NCBI GenBank assembly: GCA_964455375.1 | Contig: CAYVXE010000016.1 | Span: forward strand, 1-58,120 | Reading direction: 5' to 3' | DNA length: 58,120 nucleotides | From: CAYVXE01 sp964455375 | GTDB lineage: Bacteria; Zhuqueibacterota; Zhuqueibacteria; Oceanimicrobiales; Oceanimicrobiaceae | In this document: piece after piece, positions 8,879-17,478 of the stretch | Position numbering within the stretch: the first letter of the stretch is position 1 | How the letters are laid out: each line of letters begins with the position of its first letter | Notes under the pieces: model-generated | Seen by the model: the letters and a program-made list of their open reading frames with translations, nothing else | Database searches by the model: none | Told to the model about the DNA's origin: nothing | Program-made: the position numbers and the translations under genes

Positions 8879-9859
8879 ATGACACTCCCCATCGTTGATA
8901 TGCACTGCGACTTACTTTCGTATCTGGCAACGACACCCAATGCTGACGCCATGAACACAACTGATATCGGTTGTGCGATTCCACATCTGCAAAAAGGGCA
9001 TGTGAAGCTGCAGGTTCTGGCCATGTTTACCAGAGCTGAGCCGGGAAGCAGTGAAATCGGTTTGCAGGAAAGCGCGGCCTACCGGAATCTCCTGCGGGAT
9101 CACGGCGATAAGATATCCCCTGTCAACGACGCCCAAACGCTGGCCGGAGTTGCCGAATCGGATAAAATCGGAGTGGTGCCTGCCATTGAAAATGCCGCCG
9201 GCTTTTGTGAAATAGACGACACGCTTGAAAAGGGGTTTCAGAAACTCGAACGAATGATCGCAAATGTTGGCAGGATTCTCTACATTACCATGACCCATCA
9301 CACGGAAAATCGTTTTGGCGGCGGCAACATGAGCGACAATGTTGGCCTCAAACCGAACGGTGAAGCGTTGCTGGACTATTTGCACAGCCGCAAAATCGCG
9401 GTGGATTTTTCGCACACCAGCGACGCATTGGCCGAGGGAATTTTAACCTACACGACCAAACACAATCTGGACATTCCGGTTTTGGCAAGTCACTCCAATT
9501 TTCGGGCTGTTTACACGCAAGCCCGAAATCTCCCCGACGAAATCGCCAAGGAGATCATGCACCGTGGCGGATTGGTTAGTCTGAATTTCATCCGTGATTT
9601 TTTAAATCCGGAAAACCCGGAGGCCCTGAAAGATCATCTTCTCCATGGACTTGAAATCGGTGCGGAAGAGTATATGGCTTTTGGCGCAGACTATTTTTAC
9701 CCGGAGGGCCATCCGGAGAAATATTACTTCGATGCATACAAAAACGCCGGGGAATACCAGAACATTGTTGCCGGTCTGAAATCCATTTTAACGGAAAAGC
9801 AATTGGAGAGAATTTCTTTCCGAAATGCTGTGGAATTTATACGAGGGGTTTGGGGTTAG
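8879..9859 (+). CDS. Membrane dipeptidase family (peptidase M19)
   Basis: 326-aa zinc dipeptidase of the renal dipeptidase family. Metal and catalytic features are H9-x-D11 (VDMHCD), a Glu in VPAIENAAG, His residues in DFSHTSD and ASHSN, and FGADYFY near the end. The family hydrolyses dipeptides, including L-D dipeptides and Cys-Gly. No signal peptide is present, so it is predicted to be cytoplasmic. ATG 8879 is chosen because AGGAA lies 8 nt upstream; the ATG at 8874 stops after one codon. Together with ggt it could complete glutathione breakdown (inference). Confidence 0.9.
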   Translation: MTLPIVDMHCDLLSYLATTPNADAMNTTDIGCAIPHLQKGHVKLQVLAMFTRAEPGSSEIGLQESAAYRNLLRDHGDKISPVNDAQTLAGVAESDKIGVVPAIENAAGFCEIDDTLEKGFQKLERMIANVGRILYITMTHHTENRFGGGNMSDNVGLKPNGEALLDYLHSRKIAVDFSHTSDALAEGILTYTTKHNLDIPVLASHSNFRAVYTQARNLPDEIAKEIMHRGGLVSLNFIRDFLNPENPEALKDHLLHGLEIGAEEYMAFGADYFYPEGHPEKYYFDAYKNAGEYQNIVAGLKSILTEKQLERISFRNAVEFIRGVWG

Positions 9860-9959
9860 ACCGCCGTTCCGGATATACTCTTTTTAGGAGTTTCTTTGAT
9901 ATTTGCACTCAGAAGTTGCTAAATAGAAATTAATAACTTCTTTAACCAATTCTCAAAAC

Positions 9960-9988
9960 TTGACACACACGGCAATTATTTTTATCTT
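9960..9988 (+). promoter_or_regulatory. Promoter of the VOC gene
   Basis: A perfect TTGACA (9960-9965), a 17-bp spacer and TATCTT (9983-9988). The leader to the ATG at 10080 would be about 85 nt. The same -35/-10 pair occurs upstream of the ECF sigma gene. Confidence 0.6.
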
Positions 9989-10079
9989 ACATAAATCGAA
10001 GTTTCACACCGATGACGTCGAAGTTCCGGGATGTATTCAATTTCAGATGGCACTTAAAAATAATTGAGGAGCCATTGTG

Positions 10080-10466
10080 ATGAAAATTAATTATCTCGAT
10101 CATGTGGCCATCATTGTTAAAGATGTACAGGTTTCCTTAAAGTGGTACGAAAAGAACATCGGGTTAAAACGAAAAGAAGTGGATGAGTGGAAGCCGTTTC
10201 CCATTTTATTGGTGGGAGAAGATGAACGTACCTGTATCGCCGTTTTTCCATCTGCAAGCGGAAATCCGTACCCAATGCCAGACGATGTCTATTCCACCAT
10301 CCCACATTTCGCGTTAAATGTTAATCCATCTGAATTTCAAAAAGCACAGGAAATATTTGATAAAAAGGGAATCGAATTTCATGTTCAGGATCACAATATT
10401 TGTCGTTCGCTTTACGTGCGCGACCCGGACAATTATTGTGTGGAATTGACGACGTATGTCAAATGA
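10080..10466 (+). CDS. VOC-superfamily (glyoxalase/bleomycin-resistance fold) protein
   Basis: A 128-aa single-module vicinal oxygen chelate protein: LDHVAIIVKD with a probable metal His near the start, a central IPHFALNV, and the final YVRDPDNYCVELTTYV with a metal-type Glu. The family includes glyoxalase I, dioxygenases and fosfomycin or bleomycin resistance proteins; the substrate cannot be assigned. ATG 10080 is preferred over the overlapping GTG 10077 because GAGGAG ends 8 nt upstream. It is monocistronic, with its own promoter at 9960-9988. Confidence 0.8.
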   Translation: MKINYLDHVAIIVKDVQVSLKWYEKNIGLKRKEVDEWKPFPILLVGEDERTCIAVFPSASGNPYPMPDDVYSTIPHFALNVNPSEFQKAQEIFDKKGIEFHVQDHNICRSLYVRDPDNYCVELTTYVK

Positions 10467-10593
10467 CATTTCATAGAAACAAAAATTTCAATACTGGCAC
10501 AGAGGAACCTAACTTTCCTGACGATTCTGAGCTTGCTGAAAGTTTACCTTAGCAGCAACTATCAAGGGGGTTCGTGCGCTCAGCATTAAATTG

Positions 10594-11023
10594 ATGGATT
10601 TCAAACTAACACCGGATAAGGATATTCCCCTTGCCTTTGCATTTTATTTCTTGACCCTTTTCATTCCAATTTTATATATTGTGACCGGCGCAAGACGCAA
10701 ATGGTCGCTTTTTATACGGATGGGAATGCTTACGACTCTCTTGTCCATTTTTACGTTTAAATACACCTTTTGGCCGGGTCATAACGCATTTTTTTCTAAC
10801 AATTCTGGGGGCTTTGTTAACCGCTTTAGCCGCTGTTCTGATTCACTTTCTGAAAACGACCAGAAATGGCTTTATGTATAAAAATTTATTTAAGATAGAG
10901 TCTGCCCCGGATCTGGAAGCGTTTTTACTCTTACAGCCAGTCGGTACAGCAACAGAGACAAACGATGACGCTACTTTTGGCGGCGGCATCTCCGGTGGCG
11001 CCGGCGCCGGCGGTGAATACTAA
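10594..11023 (+). pseudogene. Three-helix membrane protein with apparent frameshift
   Basis: Two overlapping reading frames (10594-10881 and about 10790-11023) join into one sensible protein if one T is removed from a run of seven T at 10789-10795. The joined product of about 142 aa has three predicted membrane helices (beginning near IPLAFAFYF, FIRMGMLTTL and FFLTILGALL) and a soluble tail ending in a Gly-rich stretch, GGGISGGAGAGGEY. Helix 3 exists only after the shift, which argues that the two parts were one gene. The cause may be a homopolymer sequencing error, a true mutation, or slippage during expression. I do not recognise the family. It lies just upstream of the MscS gene. Confidence 0.6.
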
Positions 11024-11056
11024 TTCAAATCGAAACTACAAAAAAGGAGAGTTCTT

Positions 11057-12115
11057 TTGGGCGATTTTATAAGTAAATCCTTTTACGGAAACACCCTTTT
11101 ACAATGGAGCATCGCTGCGACGATCATCATTGTATCCATCGTAATTGGCAGGATTATCTACTGGGTCATTGGGACTTTCGTAAAAAAGGCTGCGGCAAAT
11201 TCCAAATCGAGATTAGATAATATTCTGATCGATATGTTTGAGGAACCGATTATCTTTGGTATTATTCTGGCAGGAATCTGGTTTGGCCTGAAGTCCCTCA
11301 CGCTTTCGGAATTTCTCGATAGCTTAATTGCAAAAGCCTATTACGTTCTGATCATTTTCAATGTTGCCTGGTTACTAACCCGTTTATTTGATGCCCTCGT
11401 GGAAGAATATCTGGTCCCTTTGATAAAAAAATCCAAAAGCGATCTTGATGATCAGATACTACCTGTCGTGCGGAAAGCAGTCAAAATTTCTATTTGGGTG
11501 CTGGCGCTTATTATCGCTTTAAACAATGCCGGATACGATGTAGGTGCACTGCTTGCCGGACTCGGTATCGGCGGTCTGGCGTTTGCTCTGGCGGCACAGG
11601 ACACGGTTTCCAATCTGTTTGGCGGCTTCACGATATTTACGGATAAACCGTTTAAGATTAATGACCGTGTGAATATAGACGGATTCGACGGATTTGTACG
11701 TGAAATCGGCATTCGCAGCACCCGCCTGCAGACATTAGACGGGCGTACAGTCACAATTCCAAACTCAAATATCGTCAACAATGCCATTGTAAATATTTCA
11801 TCCGAACCGTCTCGAAAGATCAAATTAAGTCTCGGTCTGACCTACGATATGGATGAAACGAAAATCCTGAAAGCGATGGACCTGCTCAAACAAATCGCGG
11901 CAAACAACAACGATCTTATTGAAGATAAAATCATTCTCTCGTTCATCAATTTCGGTGACTTTTCCCTGAATATTTTGTTTATTTATTATATTCGTAAGCA
12001 AAGCGATATTTTCGAAGCGCAGACAAAAATCAATCTGGATATTCTAAAAACATTTAACAAAAACGGCTTGGAGTTTGCTTTTCCATCGCAAACGATTTAT
12101 ACAAAATCGATTTGA
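11057..12115 (+). CDS. Small-conductance mechanosensitive channel, MscS family
   Basis: 352 aa with about four or five N-terminal membrane helices, then the MscS pore helix and beta domain. The signature runs LLAGLGIGGLAFALAAQDT followed by LFGGFTIFTDKPFKINDRV, with RLQTLDGRTVTIPNS in the beta domain. The protein opens under membrane tension to release osmolytes. The start is TTG at 11057, set by AAGGAGA at 11044-11050. It follows the frameshifted membrane gene by 33 bp, so the two may share a transcript. A 100-N gap begins 2 nt after the stop. Confidence 0.9.
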   Translation: MGDFISKSFYGNTLLQWSIAATIIIVSIVIGRIIYWVIGTFVKKAAANSKSRLDNILIDMFEEPIIFGIILAGIWFGLKSLTLSEFLDSLIAKAYYVLIIFNVAWLLTRLFDALVEEYLVPLIKKSKSDLDDQILPVVRKAVKISIWVLALIIALNNAGYDVGALLAGLGIGGLAFALAAQDTVSNLFGGFTIFTDKPFKINDRVNIDGFDGFVREIGIRSTRLQTLDGRTVTIPNSNIVNNAIVNISSEPSRKIKLSLGLTYDMDETKILKAMDLLKQIAANNNDLIEDKIILSFINFGDFSLNILFIYYIRKQSDIFEAQTKINLDILKTFNKNGLEFAFPSQTIYTKSI

Positions 12116-12117
12116 TC

Positions 12118-12217
12118 NNNNNNNNNNNNNNNNNNNNNNNNNNNNNNNNNNNNNNNNNNNNNNNNNNNNNNNNNNNNNNNNNNNNNNNNNNNNNNNNNNN
12201 NNNNNNNNNNNNNNNNN
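12118..12217. other. Assembly gap (100 N)
   Basis: Exactly 100 N, the usual placeholder for a scaffold join of unknown length. The upstream region of the amidohydrolase gene is therefore not visible. Confidence 0.99.
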
Positions 12218-12226
12218 GGAGTTAAC

Positions 12227-13348
12227 ATGATAATTTTTCTCATTCTGTTGTTGCTGCTGCCTGTCTGGCTGCCGGCACAAACGATGTCTATCGAAGAGTA
12301 CGTACCGATTTCGACGCTGGTCGTTCCGGAGCACCAGCTAACCCATGCAAAGTTTCCATTTATAGATGTCCACAATCACCAGTGGAGGATGGCTACCCAG
12401 GACCTCGATTCTGTGGTCACAGACATGGACAGTCTCAACATGGCGGTCATGGTTAATCTTAGCGGACGTGGGTTAAGCCTTATTTACAACCCGAATCATC
12501 TTACCGAAAAAGATGAAACAGAGTTTCTGCGAAAGTCTCTGCAAAATGTCAAAGGCCACTATCCCAACCGATTCATCGTGTTCACCAATATACGCTTTGA
12601 TCATATCGATGATGCGGATTGGGCAGAAAAAACGGTCAAACAATTAGAACAGGATGTGAAATGGGGAGCCAGGGGATTAAAAATTTACAAAGATTTGGGA
12701 TTGACGCTTAAAGATAAATCCGGCAAGCGTATTGCCGTGGATGACCCGCGCATCGATCCGGTCTGGGAAAAATGTGGTGAATTGGGTATTCCGGTATTGA
12801 TTCATTCAGGCGAACCGGCGGAGTTCTGGAAGCCCAAGGACAAATACAACGAGCGCTGGTTGGAACTGAAACAAAAACCCAACCGCTACCGTGACCCCCA
12901 AATTTATCCGCCATGGGAACAGGTCATGCGGGAACACCTGCATGTTTTTGAAAAACATCCGCACACCACCTTTATCAGCGCACACATGGCCTGGCGCGCC
13001 AACGATTTGGGTACTTTGGGGAGATGGCTGGATGCCCATCCCAACATGTACACGGAAATTGGCGCGGTGTTGGCGGAATTGGGAAGGCAGCCGCGTTTTG
13101 CCCGTAAATGGTTTATCAAATATCAGGACCGCGTTCTATTTGGGAAAGATACCTGGCACCCGAAAGAATATTATGTCTATTTCAGGGTTTTGGAAACCGC
13201 TGACGAATATTTCGACTATTACCGGAAACGTCATGCTTTCTGGAAAATGTACGGTTTGAATTTACCGGATGATGTGTTGAAAAAACTGTATTATAAAAAC
13301 GCCATTAAAGTACTACCGGGAATCGATCCAACCCTTTTCCCGGAATGA
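12227..13348 (+). CDS. Secreted amidohydrolase (Amidohydrolase_2-type TIM barrel)
   Basis: 373 aa with a signal peptide (MIIFLILLLLLPVWLPAQT). Metal-dependent hydrolase features: H49-x-H51 in FIDVHNHQW, a possible carbamylated or metal Lys region GARGLKIYKDLG, a His in VLIHSGEP, a His in FISAHMAW and an Asp in VLFGKDTWHP. Relatives hydrolyse or decarboxylate small carboxylic substrates; the substrate is unknown. GGAG (12218-12221) directly follows the assembly gap and serves the ATG at 12227. The pentapeptide gene follows 23 bp downstream. Confidence 0.85.
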   Translation: MIIFLILLLLLPVWLPAQTMSIEEYVPISTLVVPEHQLTHAKFPFIDVHNHQWRMATQDLDSVVTDMDSLNMAVMVNLSGRGLSLIYNPNHLTEKDETEFLRKSLQNVKGHYPNRFIVFTNIRFDHIDDADWAEKTVKQLEQDVKWGARGLKIYKDLGLTLKDKSGKRIAVDDPRIDPVWEKCGELGIPVLIHSGEPAEFWKPKDKYNERWLELKQKPNRYRDPQIYPPWEQVMREHLHVFEKHPHTTFISAHMAWRANDLGTLGRWLDAHPNMYTEIGAVLAELGRQPRFARKWFIKYQDRVLFGKDTWHPKEYYVYFRVLETADEYFDYYRKRHAFWKMYGLNLPDDVLKKLYYKNAIKVLPGIDPTLFPE

Positions 13349-13371
13349 AAATCAATTAGAGACAATCTTTC

Positions 13372-13975
13372 ATGATTTTTGACAACAGTGAAGAGTTCGA
13401 GAATTCATCTTTCCATGATTTGCAATGTCTTCAAAAAGACCTCAGCGCAAAGTATTTTTCGCAATGTGTCTTTGAAAAGTGTGATTTCTCTGAGAGTGAC
13501 TTTACAGACGGCTGGTTTGCGGAATGCACATTTAATGAATGTAACCTTAGTCTGGTCGCTGTAGATAACTGTAAACTACAGGATGTTCAGTTCACCGATT
13601 GTAAAATAGTCGGTGTAAACTTTTCAAACTGCAACGCGCTGCTTCTCGATATTAACTTCTTAAAGTGCTTAATTCGCAGTTGCAATTTTTCGGATTTAAG
13701 GCTGCACAATACATTGTTTAAGGAATGCTTTGTTAAAGAATCTGACTTTGTAAATGCTGATTTGACCGGGTCAAATTTTTACAAAACCAATTTAGAAAAG
13801 NNNNNNNNNNNNNNNNNNNNNNNNNNNNNNNNNNNNNNNNNNNNNNNNNNNNNNNNNNNNNNNNNNNNNNNNNNNNNNNNNNNNNNNNNNNNNNNNNNNN
13901 TTAGAAAAGGCAAAGGTATCAATGCCTGGAGCAATCACTTTGTTGAAACACTTAGGTGTCACAATCGAATCATAG
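13372..13975 (+). CDS. Pentapeptide-repeat protein interrupted by an assembly gap
   Basis: The first 143 codons (13372-13800) form pentapeptide repeats of the A/C(D/N)LxF type, with many Cys at the i-2 position (CVFEKCDFSESDF, CTFNECNLS, DLTGSNF, TNLEK). After the 100-N gap the correct frame starts with L-E-K at 13901 and runs AKVSMPGAITLLKHLGV to a TAG at 13973-13975. This matches the usual C-terminal cap of these proteins (AKFSLPGxxxLL). Reading straight through the N run gives a false frame because 100 is not divisible by three. Related proteins mimic B-DNA (Qnr/MfpA), but a role here is unknown. Confidence 0.8.
13801..13900. other. Assembly gap (100 N) flanked by TTAGAAAAG
   Basis: Exactly 100 N. 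The nine bases before it (13792-13800) and after it (13901-13909) are both TTAGAAAAG and both encode L-E-K in the pentapeptide frame. True length is unknown: either the contigs simply overlap, or a short coding segment is missing. Confidence 0.99.
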
Positions 13976-13989
13976 GTTAACTACTTTTC

Positions 13990-15309
13990 ATGCAAAACAG
14001 TAAAGTACAAATCGGCATCTTTACCGCCACTGCCATCGTAGTTGCCAACATGATCGGGACCGGCGTGTTTACCAGTCTGGGATTTCAGGTGCAGGAAATG
14101 CAGTCAGTCTTTTCTCTGTTGATGCTCTGGGTCATTGGCGGTGTCATCGCATTGTGTGGTGCTTTGACGTATGGTGAATTAGGCGCGGCCATGCCGCGTT
14201 CGGGCGGTGAATATCATTTACTAACGAAAATTTATCATCCTTCTTTGGGATTTTTATCGGGCTGGATTTCTGTCACCGTGGGCTTTGCCGCGCCGGCGGC
14301 TCTCGCAGCCATTGCTTTGGGCACATATCTTAAAGCTGTTTTTCCTGAATTACCGGTTAATCATGTTGCAGCAGGTGTGGTTGTCCTGTTTACCATCATT
14401 CATTCCACCAATTTAAAATATGGAAGTTATTCACACAATTTTTTTACCGTTTTAAAGGTGATTCTCATTTTGATGTTTGTTTTTGCAGCCTTTGGATTTG
14501 AGCGCGCGCAACCCTTTAACCTTTTACCTGCATTTCACGATTTGGGCATCATCTCAAGTCCGGGTTTTGCCGTATCGCTTATTTATGTTTCATTTGCGTA
14601 TAACGGATGGAATGCGGCCATTTATATCGTCAGTGAAATTAAGCATCCGCAAAGAAATCTTCCCAGGGCACTGCTCACCGGCACGGTAATTGTTTTGATT
14701 CTTTACTTTTTTCTGAATTTTGTGTTCCTTTACACTGTGCCAATGTCCGACCTATCCGGACAAATCCAAATCGGCTTTCTCTCGGGCAGGTCGATTTTTG
14801 GCAATGCCGGTGGCAAACTCATGGCCGGTGTCATTGCATTTTTGTTGCTGTCAACCGTGAGCGGTCATGTGCTCGTAGGACCGCGCATCACGCAGGTAAT
14901 GGGAGAAGATTATCACCTCCTGAAAATTTTTGGAAAGAAAAGCAAACAAAATATTCCGGTCAATTCATTTGTTTTTCAACTGCTAATTATGCTCTTCCTC
15001 ATTTACACATCCACATTTGAACAAGTGATGGTTTACGCGGGATTCACCCTGAACCTGGTGACCACCATTACGGTAGCGGGAATTTTTGTCCTGCGCAAAA
15101 AATCACCTGGATTAAACCGACCATATAAAACCTGGGGTTACCCTGTAACTCCGGCCATTTTTCTCATTGTTAGCATTTGGACACTCACCTACGTCATGCT
15201 CGAAAAACCATTTGAATCATTCTGTGGGGTGGGAGTTGTTCTTTTAGGTCTGGCGGTTTATTTGTTCAATTCCAAATTAACCGGGAAAGTTATGTTAAAT
15301 GAAACGTAG
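13990..15309 (+). CDS. Amino acid permease, APC superfamily
   Basis: 439 aa with about 12 hydrophobic helices. The first helix carries the substrate and ion binding signature of the family (VVANMIGTGVFTSLGF), followed by GALTYGELGAAMPRSGGEY. It probably imports or exchanges amino acids across the inner membrane; specificity is unknown. The stop overlaps the start of the first SAM hydrolase gene by 11 nt, which links the permease to that pair in one operon. Uptake of methionine-related products would fit this context but is inference. Confidence 0.9.
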   Translation: MQNSKVQIGIFTATAIVVANMIGTGVFTSLGFQVQEMQSVFSLLMLWVIGGVIALCGALTYGELGAAMPRSGGEYHLLTKIYHPSLGFLSGWISVTVGFAAPAALAAIALGTYLKAVFPELPVNHVAAGVVVLFTIIHSTNLKYGSYSHNFFTVLKVILILMFVFAAFGFERAQPFNLLPAFHDLGIISSPGFAVSLIYVSFAYNGWNAAIYIVSEIKHPQRNLPRALLTGTVIVLILYFFLNFVFLYTVPMSDLSGQIQIGFLSGRSIFGNAGGKLMAGVIAFLLLSTVSGHVLVGPRITQVMGEDYHLLKIFGKKSKQNIPVNSFVFQLLIMLFLIYTSTFEQVMVYAGFTLNLVTTITVAGIFVLRKKSPGLNRPYKTWGYPVTPAIFLIVSIWTLTYVMLEKPFESFCGVGVVLLGLAVYLFNSKLTGKVMLNET

Positions 15310-16240
15310 GTCAAAAATCATAGCCCTTGCATCGTTATTATGTGTAGCATTGACATTAACCCATTGTCAGAAAACTGAAATGAAAACAAAAAAACATCCA
15401 CTGGTTTTTTTGACGGATTTCGGCCTCAAAGAGCGGTTTGTGGCCAGTATGAAAGGCGTGGCTTTATCGGTTAACCCGGATTTGCGACTGTACGATCTCA
15501 CCCATTTAATTGAGCCGTTCAATATTTGGGAGGCTTCTTACACGTTGAGCGGAACAATGGCGTACTGGCCGGAAGGAACGGTCTTTGTTTCAGTGGTGGA
15601 CCCGGGAGTTGGAACCGACCGCAAATCTGTGGTTGCCAAAACAAGCACCGGCCATTTCATTGTCACTCCCGATAACGGTACCTTAACATTGGTGGCTGAA
15701 AAATTCGGCATCTCAGCCGTGCGGCAAATCGATGAAACGGTCAATCGCCGGTCCGGATCCGAGGCGTCACACACGTTTCATGGCCGGGATGTCTACGCCT
15801 ACACCGGCGCTCGTCTGGCAGCAGGTGTCATCTCTTTTGAGCAGGTCGGTCCGGTTTTTTCCGGTAAAATAACACGCCTGTCTATTCAGCATGCTCAAAA
15901 AGTAACCGACCACACCATCGTGGGTTCGGTCATTCATATTGAGGATCCGTTTGGCAACATCGTGACCAATATTCCAAAAGCCTTATTTGATGAATTTGCT
16001 CTGGAGCCGGAGAAAAAGCAGGCGGTTGAAGTGGAAATATCATTCAGGAATAAACCGGTTTTCAAAAATCAGGTTCCATTTGTGGCCAGCTTCGGTGATG
16101 TTAAAACAGGTGACGTTTTGGCATATTCCGATTCTGAACAAAAAATCGGCCTCGCGGTGAATAGCGGAAACTTTGCAGAAAAATTCGGGATTCGTTCCGG
16201 ACCTGACTGGCATATCACGATAACCCAGAGCAGAAAATAA
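15299..16240 (+). CDS. Exported SAM hydrolase / hydroxide adenosyltransferase (DUF62), copy 1
   Basis: 313 aa, a member of the SAM hydroxide adenosyltransferase (DUF62) family related to fluorinase, which splits S-adenosylmethionine into adenosine and methionine. The Asp/Arg/His triad of the family appears as D101 (VVDPGVG), R108 (TDRKS) and H161 (TFHGRDVYAYTGARLAA), and the C-terminal beta domain is complete. Unlike typical cytosolic members it begins with a hydrophobic export signal (KIIALASLLCVALTLTHC); Cys23 may be lipidated, although His at -1 is unusual for a lipobox. It overlaps the permease gene by 11 nt and is followed by a paralog. Confidence 0.87.
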   Translation: MKRRSKIIALASLLCVALTLTHCQKTEMKTKKHPLVFLTDFGLKERFVASMKGVALSVNPDLRLYDLTHLIEPFNIWEASYTLSGTMAYWPEGTVFVSVVDPGVGTDRKSVVAKTSTGHFIVTPDNGTLTLVAEKFGISAVRQIDETVNRRSGSEASHTFHGRDVYAYTGARLAAGVISFEQVGPVFSGKITRLSIQHAQKVTDHTIVGSVIHIEDPFGNIVTNIPKALFDEFALEPEKKQAVEVEISFRNKPVFKNQVPFVASFGDVKTGDVLAYSDSEQKIGLAVNSGNFAEKFGIRSGPDWHITITQSRK

Positions 16241-16345
16241 GAGCAGATGACTGTAAAAAGCCTTTTATCAAATCAAACATACTGCAAAAGAATTCCTGGA
16301 GGAACCTTATCTGCTGTACGTAATTATGAAATAAAGGAGAATCAC

Positions 16346-17251
16346 ATGGTCAAACGAGTCACAGTTTTGTTCTTTTTATGTTTACCCTTGTTCCTGATAC
16401 AATCCTGCCAAACCGGGCAAACGCATGCACTGGTTTTTCAATCGGATTTCGGAGTGAAAGATGCCGCGGTAGCTTCCATGAAAGGTGTCGCTTTCGGCGT
16501 TTCCTCTGATTTACACATGTTCGATTTGACTCATGAAATTCCGGCTTTTAACATTTGGGAAGCAGCTCAACGGTTGGATCAGACGGCAAAGTACTGGCCT
16601 TCAGGGACCGTCTTTGTTTCAGTGGTGGATCCGGGAGTTGGGACGGAACGGAAATCCGTGGTGTTGAAGACCAAAAGCGGCCACTATTTTGTCACTCCGG
16701 ACAATGGAACGTTAACATTAGTCGCCGAATCGTTGGGCATAGACGAAGTTCGTGAAATTGATGAAGCGGTCAACCGGTTGAAAAATTCCGGGAAATCGTA
16801 CACGTTTCACGGTCGTGATGTGTACGCATACACCGGTGCCCGTTTGGCTGCGAATGTCATCACTTTTGAGCAGGTGGGACCGAAACTTCCGGACGATGTG
16901 GTTTCCATCCCTTACCAAAAAGCCGCCTTCAAGGACGGAAGACTTTTGGGCAACATTCCCATTTTAGATATCCAGTACGGCAATATATGGACAAATATCG
17001 ACAGGGAAACGTTCCTGCAATCTGGTGCTCAACCGGGAGATGAACTGCTGGTCAGAATAAACCACGCTGGGAAAACCGTGTTTGAGCAAAAAATTTCTTA
17101 TCTGAGAACTTTTGGGGAGACAGAAATCGGACAGCCATTGTTGTATTTGAACAGTTTGAACAATGTTTCTCTGGCGTTACGTGAAGGTAATTTTGCAGCA
17201 ACACACAAAATCAGCTCCGGGCCGGACTGGCAGATTGAAATTTGGAAATAG
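16346..17251 (+). CDS. Exported SAM hydrolase / hydroxide adenosyltransferase (DUF62) lipoprotein, copy 2
   Basis: 301 aa, a paralog of the preceding gene across its whole length (shared FVSVVDPGVGT, RKSVV, VTPDNGTLTLVAE, FHGRDVYAYTGARLAA). Triad residues are D95, R102 and H155. A clear lipoprotein signal (FLCLPLFLIQS-C21) predicts membrane anchoring outside the cytoplasm. The ATG at 16346 is chosen over an upstream in-frame ATG at 16247 because AAGGAGA lies 5 nt before it and the signal peptide then begins at once. The duplication and export suggest breakdown of extracellular SAM, or a changed function. Confidence 0.87.
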   Translation: MVKRVTVLFFLCLPLFLIQSCQTGQTHALVFQSDFGVKDAAVASMKGVAFGVSSDLHMFDLTHEIPAFNIWEAAQRLDQTAKYWPSGTVFVSVVDPGVGTERKSVVLKTKSGHYFVTPDNGTLTLVAESLGIDEVREIDEAVNRLKNSGKSYTFHGRDVYAYTGARLAANVITFEQVGPKLPDDVVSIPYQKAAFKDGRLLGNIPILDIQYGNIWTNIDRETFLQSGAQPGDELLVRINHAGKTVFEQKISYLRTFGETEIGQPLLYLNSLNNVSLALREGNFAATHKISSGPDWQIEIWK

Positions 17252-17478
17252 AAAACATTTTTTCCAAAGGGTTGGGTTAAATAAATCGTCAAGCTGAGCG
17301 TTATCGCAGCATGATTAAAACAATGGGTTGCAGCCTTCGACGTCGTTCATGCTGACGCAGGAAACGACTTTTTTGTCAGTCTCAACCGAAGTATACCATG
17401 ACGTGCAAGGCCAAATGCACCACTTTGATTTTGGAAAGAATCAAAAACCTGCTGTTACAAACAACCTTGTTCAAATTC

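Noticed and set aside
8912..9415. 167-aa ORF on the - strand
   Set aside because: It lies wholly inside the M19 dipeptidase gene, which has full family motifs; a shadow frame.
12044..12375. Two - strand ORFs reading through the first N gap
   Set aside because: They exist only because N runs contain no stops.
17424..17445. TTTGATT/AATCAAA hairpin beyond the MFS gene
   Set aside because: No T-run follows on either strand; AT-rich 7-bp stem could be chance.
17252..17478. Possible repeat around CAGCATGA / TCATGCTGACG near 17310-17360
   Set aside because: Only short pieces are self-complementary and no second copy is seen in the window.
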